Positions 61,550 to 64,000 of a DNA stretch of 64,000 bases are shown one piece after another. The notes below the pieces were generated by a model. It saw only the letters and a list, made by a program, of their open reading frames with translations. It did no database searches and was not told where the DNA came from. A program made the translations under genes and the position numbers. Location: NCBI GenBank assembly GCA_035280425.1, contig DATEFW010000044.1, forward strand, positions 1 to 64,000. Direction: 5' to 3'. Source of the stretch: QHXW01 sp035280425 (GTDB lineage: Bacteria; Acidobacteriota; Terriglobia; Bryobacterales; Bryobacteraceae). How positions within the stretch are numbered: the stretch's first letter is position 1; each line of letters starts with the position of its first letter.

Positions 61550-62431
61550 TTAGAGATGCCGCACAAGAAAAACATCCGCGGCCCAAAACACAAAGAATAA
61601 CACGCTCACCCATCCGTTCATGGTGAAGAAAGCCGCATTCACGCGCGAAAGATCGTCCGCTTTTACCAGGCTGTGCTCATAGACCAGCAGCAGCGCGACC
61701 GCCGCCACGCCCGCCACGCTCAGCGGCCCCAGTTCCAGATCGTGCACCAGCGCCAGTAGGCATCCGATCATCAGCACATGAAGCAGTTTCGCCACCCACA
61801 GCGCCCCGCGGATGCCGATGCGGCTCGGCACGCTGAACAGGTTCTGTTCCACATCGATTTCGTAATCCTGGCACGAGTAAATAATGTCGAACCCCGCGGT
61901 CCAGAACATAACCGCCGCCGTCAGCCACAAGATGCGCACATCGAGCGACCCGCGAATCGCCATCCACGCCGCCGCCGGCGAAATTCCCAGCGAAAATCCC
62001 AGCACCAGGTGCGAAAACGTCGTGAACCGCTTAGTAAACGAATAGAAAAAAATGATTCCCAGCGCGACCGGCGCCAGATGAAAGCACAGCGTGTTCAGTT
62101 CGCGCGCGGCATAAATGAAGATCAGGCTCGATACCGCCACAAATCCCCATCCGAATGTCGCCGACACCAGTCCCGCCGGAATGTGCCGCATGCGCGTGCG
62201 CGGGTTTCGCCGGTCGATCTCCGCGTCGATCAGCCGGTTGAACGCCATAGCCGCCGACCGCGCCCCCACCATCGCAATCACGATCCACGCAATCTTGAAC
62301 CAGATCTGCCGCGCGCTCATCCCGCCTTCCCGAATCGCCAGCATCGCGCCCGTCAGCGCAAACGGCAGCGCGAAAATCGAGTGCTCGAACTTAATCATCT
62401 CGAGCGTCAGCCGGACTCGTTTCCAGAACAT
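61550..62431 (-). CDS. UbiA-family prenyltransferase, menaquinone (MqnP-like)
   Basis: A 293-residue membrane prenyltransferase with about 8 helices. The two aspartate-rich motifs are NRLIDAEIDRRNPRTR (about residue 66) and DYEIDVEQNLFSVPSRIG (about 190). The opening LTLEMIKFEHSIFALPFALT is typical of the 4-hydroxybenzoate octaprenyltransferase-like group that includes MqnP. The partner mqnE, 3 bp downstream, makes a role in futalosine menaquinone synthesis likely; the family alone would not distinguish UbiA from MqnP. Confidence 0.88.
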   Translation of the reverse strand: MFWKRVRLTLEMIKFEHSIFALPFALTGAMLAIREGGMSARQIWFKIAWIVIAMVGARSAAMAFNRLIDAEIDRRNPRTRMRHIPAGLVSATFGWGFVAVSSLIFIYAARELNTLCFHLAPVALGIIFFYSFTKRFTTFSHLVLGFSLGISPAAAWMAIRGSLDVRILWLTAAVMFWTAGFDIIYSCQDYEIDVEQNLFSVPSRIGIRGALWVAKLLHVLMIGCLLALVHDLELGPLSVAGVAAVALLLVYEHSLVKADDLSRVNAAFFTMNGWVSVLFFVFWAADVFLVRHL

Positions 62432-62507
62432 GCGAGTGAAAGGACCGCTTGCCGCACTCTGCCCTCCGCGTGCAGCCTTGGAGTGAAAGAAGCTACCATT
62501 TTATCGC

Positions 62508-62960
62508 ATGCATCTCGCCCGCTTTGCCCTCCTCGGAATCTTCTGTCTCGCCGGCTGCGGCGGCCCGCAAACCGAATCGGTTGAAGATCTCCACACCCGC
62601 ATCGTCACGCTGCCTGGTGGAGGCGAAATCCGCGCCGAAGTATTGATCAAACCCGCCGAAATGCAGCGCGGCATGATGTTCCGCGATGCGCTTCCCCAAG
62701 GCCGTGGGCTGCTCTTCGTTCACGACAGGCCTAGCCCCTATCGTTACTGGATGTACAACGTCAAAGCCCCGCTCGATATCATCTTCATGGACGAAAACCG
62801 CCAGATCGTCGAAATCTCCGCCGACACGCCCATCTGTACCTCGAAGCCCGCCGACTGCCCCCTCTACGGCGGCCATCACAACGAGCAGTACGTGCTCGAG
62901 CTCCGCGCCGGAGAAGCCAAACGCCTCAGCCTTCACGAAGGTCAGAGCTTGAATTTTTAG
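62508..62960 (+). CDS. DUF192 lipoprotein
   Basis: A 150-residue protein with a lipoprotein leader (HLARFALLGIFCLAGC, lipobox LAGC) and a DUF192 domain: AEVLIKPAEMQRGMMFRDAL, GLLFVHDRPSPYRYWMYNVK and APLDIIFMDENRQIVEI, ending YVLELRAGEAKRLSLHEGQS. Function of the family is unknown. It is divergent from the prenyltransferase gene. A damaged copy of its 3' end lies about 350 bp downstream. Confidence 0.88.
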   Translation: MHLARFALLGIFCLAGCGGPQTESVEDLHTRIVTLPGGGEIRAEVLIKPAEMQRGMMFRDALPQGRGLLFVHDRPSPYRYWMYNVKAPLDIIFMDENRQIVEISADTPICTSKPADCPLYGGHHNEQYVLELRAGEAKRLSLHEGQSLNF

Positions 62961-63159
62961 ATCTCAACTATCCGAAAAGATAGCCGCTCTTATCCGTTTG
63001 GTTCACGCTGAAGGGCCATGTTGGAATTCTCCTCTGCCGCTCCGACAGCGCTCGATTCGCACGGACCCCATAGAAAACAAAGGTGTGCGTCGGTTCCATG
63101 AGGGCGTTCTCAACCGACTGGCTTTTGTCTGGTAATTCAGTTGCACTTGCCATCGGCGG

Positions 63160-63167
63160 AAGGAGAG
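63160..63167 (+). promoter_or_regulatory. Near-ideal ribosome binding site
   Basis: AAGGAGAG with the GGAG core at 63162-63165, 6 bases before ATG 63172. It is the best match to anti-Shine-Dalgarno noticed in the window and sits in front of an 18-codon frame, which supports translation of that micro-ORF. Confidence 0.5.
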
Positions 63168-63281
63168 ACCGATGAAAACCAGAACGACGTTAAAGGCCGG
63201 GGTAGCTCCTGGGCCCTGCAGAGCGTAGCGAGAACCAATGAAGATCAGGACCAATTGTAAGGCCGGCATACCGCCCGGGCC
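63168..63281 (+). repeat. Imperfect tandem repeat, two copies, 66-bp period
   Basis: Copies at 63168-63215 and 63234-63281 match at about 35 of 48 positions without gaps, and the similarity continues weakly into the spacer. Each copy encloses a micro-ORF start. On the minus strand both copies read through as GPGxxPAxxxVLxFIG inside an 88-codon open frame (63003-63269). Confidence 0.8.
63172..63228 (+). CDS. Micro-ORF 1 of a tandem pair
   Basis: An 18-codon frame, MKTRTTLKAGVAPGPCRA, ended by TAG and preceded by a strong ribosome binding site (63160-63167). It is the first copy of a 66-bp-period repeat; the second copy encodes a related peptide. Ten codons differ between copies over the shared 15; 8 of the 13 base differences fall in third codon positions. 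The opposite strand is also open in the frame whose wobble positions coincide, so the pattern shows coding-like constraint but does not fix the strand. Function unknown. Confidence 0.4.
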   Translation: MKTRTTLKAGVAPGPCRA

Positions 63282-63291
63282 GCCGATCTGA
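63238..63291 (+). CDS. Micro-ORF 2 of a tandem pair
   Basis: A 17-codon frame, MKIRTNCKAGIPPGPPI, ended by TGA. It shares M-K-x-R-T-x-x-K-A-G-V/I-x-P-G-P with micro-ORF 1, exactly 66 bases upstream. The ribosome binding site is weaker (GCGAG). It could be a decayed duplicate of the first. Confidence 0.3.
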   Translation: MKIRTNCKAGIPPGPPI

Positions 63292-63315
63292 AACGCGCTC
63301 GCGGCCCTGGATGTC

Positions 63316-63399
63316 CACAGCGAGCGCTACCCGCTCGATCTCCGCCGGCGAAGCCAAGCGCCTCGGCCTCCACGAAGGTCAGACCCTGAATTTCTGAGC
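63316..63399 (+). pseudogene. Duplicated 3' fragment of the DUF192 gene
   Basis: This stretch aligns with the last about 85 bases of the DUF192 gene at 62876-62960: CACAGCGAGCG against CACAACGAGCA, then the codons for GEAKRLGLHEGQTLNF and a stop. There is a 2-base deletion in the middle that shifts the frame. Only the 3' end is present. It is a relic of a tandem duplication of the DUF192 gene or of a second diverged copy. Confidence 0.7.
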
Positions 63400-63447
63400 C
63401 GCAGCCGACTTCACTGACAGCATCCAGTAATCTGTAAAACTGGATGC

Positions 63448-63678
63448 ATGACCTCCGTACGCCACCAGGTCACCTTCGACTTCCGCGACGCCCCCCAATT
63501 GCTCGATAGCCTCCGCCTTTTCGCGGCGAAACGGAATTCCACTCAGAAAGCCATCTTGGCCAAAGCGCTCCGGCCTTACTTCGCTCAGTGCCAAGATGAA
63601 CTCGCCCTGTTGATGGCTGCCGAAAAGAGCTTCGCGGAATGGGACAACGAACAAGACCGCGTGTATAACGCCCTTTGA
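63448..63678 (+). CDS. Small antitoxin-like protein (orphan)
   Basis: A 76-residue protein. The centre SLRLFAAKRNSTQKAILAKA reads as a helix-turn-helix or ribbon-helix-helix core, and the C-terminus LLMAAEKSFAEWDNEQDRVY with its W-D-N-E-x-D-x-V-Y motif resembles the toxin-binding tail of MazE-type antitoxins. No toxin gene follows; larB starts 36 bp downstream. Assignment is by motif only; it could be a stand-alone regulator. Confidence 0.5.
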   Translation: MTSVRHQVTFDFRDAPQLLDSLRLFAAKRNSTQKAILAKALRPYFAQCQDELALLMAAEKSFAEWDNEQDRVYNAL

Positions 63679-63714
63679 CGTCCTCCATTCCTCCACCTGT
63701 TATTCTGAGGTCGT

Positions 63715-64000
63715 ATGAATCGCGATGAGTTGCGCTCCCTGTTCGAGCAGGTGCGTGAAGGCGCTGTCGACGTGGATGCCGCGCTCGCCCGCATGCGCCA
63801 CATGCCTTTTGAAGACCTGGGCTTCGCCAAAATCGATCACCATCGCGAGCTCCGCCACGGCATGCCCGAAGTGATCCTGGCCAAAGGCAAGACCGCGGAC
63901 CAGGTCGTTTCCATCGCCCGCCGCCTCCTGGAACACTCCCAGAACGTGCTCATCACGCGCGCCGATTCGGCCACGGCCGATGCCGTCAGCCAGTCGCTCA
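63715..64000 (+). CDS. larB: LarB nickel-pincer cofactor biosynthesis protein (5' part)
   Basis: The frame runs off the window after 95 codons. NRDELRSLFEQVREGAVDVD, then MPFEDLGFAKIDHHRELRHG and MPEVILAKGKTADQVVSIAR are the conserved N-terminus of LarB, the PurE-related carboxylase that makes the pyridinium dicarboxylate precursor of the lactate racemase nickel cofactor. The PurE-like core would follow outside. larC and larE should be sought downstream. Confidence 0.88.
   Translation, partial: MNRDELRSLFEQVREGAVDVDAALARMRHMPFEDLGFAKIDHHRELRHGMPEVILAKGKTADQVVSIARRLLEHSQNVLITRADSATADAVSQSL

Overview
This window is high-GC bacterial chromosome. The gene content fits an Acidobacteriota genome of the Solibacteres/Bryobacterales type. 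Evidence for this is a TonB-dependent receptor with an N-terminal carboxypeptidase-like domain, an ADOP-type MacB permease, a VWFA-related secreted protein, a giant FG-GAP/ASPIC/TPR protein, secreted PQQ- and YVTN-type beta-propellers, Tat-exported Gfo/Idh oxidoreductases, and the futalosine menaquinone pathway (mqnE, mqnP-like). Lineage is inferred from gene content only; there is no rRNA in the window. No tRNA, rRNA, CRISPR array, prophage or insertion sequence was recognised.

Layout. 1-4.4 kb: PIG-L deacetylase, a small coiled-coil protein, an overlapping YVTN/PQQ propeller pair and a secreted methyltransferase. 4.4-4.8 kb: remnants of an AbrB/PIN toxin-antitoxin pair. 4.8-8.3 kb (minus): Xer recombinase, tRNA nucleotidyltransferase, Gfo/Idh. 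8.4-12.4 kb: a small beta protein, a 2'-5' RNA ligase-like protein and uvrA. 12.4-15.3 kb: a dense accessory island holding a TIR-domain protein, a truncated orphan HicB, ParDE, a broken PIN pair and MazF with a ribbon-helix-helix antitoxin. 15.4-21.9 kb: housekeeping genes galT, dprA, topA and an MFS transporter. 21.9-28.7 kb: the two large exported proteins. 28.9-35.2 kb: aminomutase-like enzyme, NUDIX, a paired M16 peptidase operon, polX. 35.3-42.7 kb: ADOP permease, then envelope genes (GT-C protein, LptA-like protein, kdsA) and a pilin. 42.8-47.7 kb: persulfide dioxygenase-rhodanese fusion, nfo, and a Ser/Thr kinase-BNR fusion coupled to a MoaD/ThiS-like protein. 47.8-52.4 kb: leuS operon with Gfo/Idh and an M55 peptidase. 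52.4-57.5 kb (minus): S9 peptidase, alpha-hydroxy-acid oxidase, VWA protein, membrane protein. 57.5-64 kb: methyltransferase, rhamnonate dehydratase-like enzyme, sugar-binding lipoprotein, mqnE/mqnP, DUF192 protein, a repeat region with two micro-ORFs, an orphan antitoxin-like gene and the start of larB.

The most interesting signals are: the TIR/toxin-antitoxin island; a Ser/Thr kinase fused to BNR repeats that overlaps a ubiquitin-like (MoaD/ThiS) gene by one base; a 66-bp-period repeat carrying two micro-ORFs with a shared M-K-x-R-T-x-x-K-A-G motif, the first behind a near-ideal ribosome binding site; and several genes with damaged or non-canonical starts (amber codon in the PIG-L signal peptide, an apparent ATC start for kdsA, an apparent CTG start for nfo, a homopolymer frameshift in a coiled-coil gene). 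Functional statements rest on motif recognition by eye; no database search was possible.
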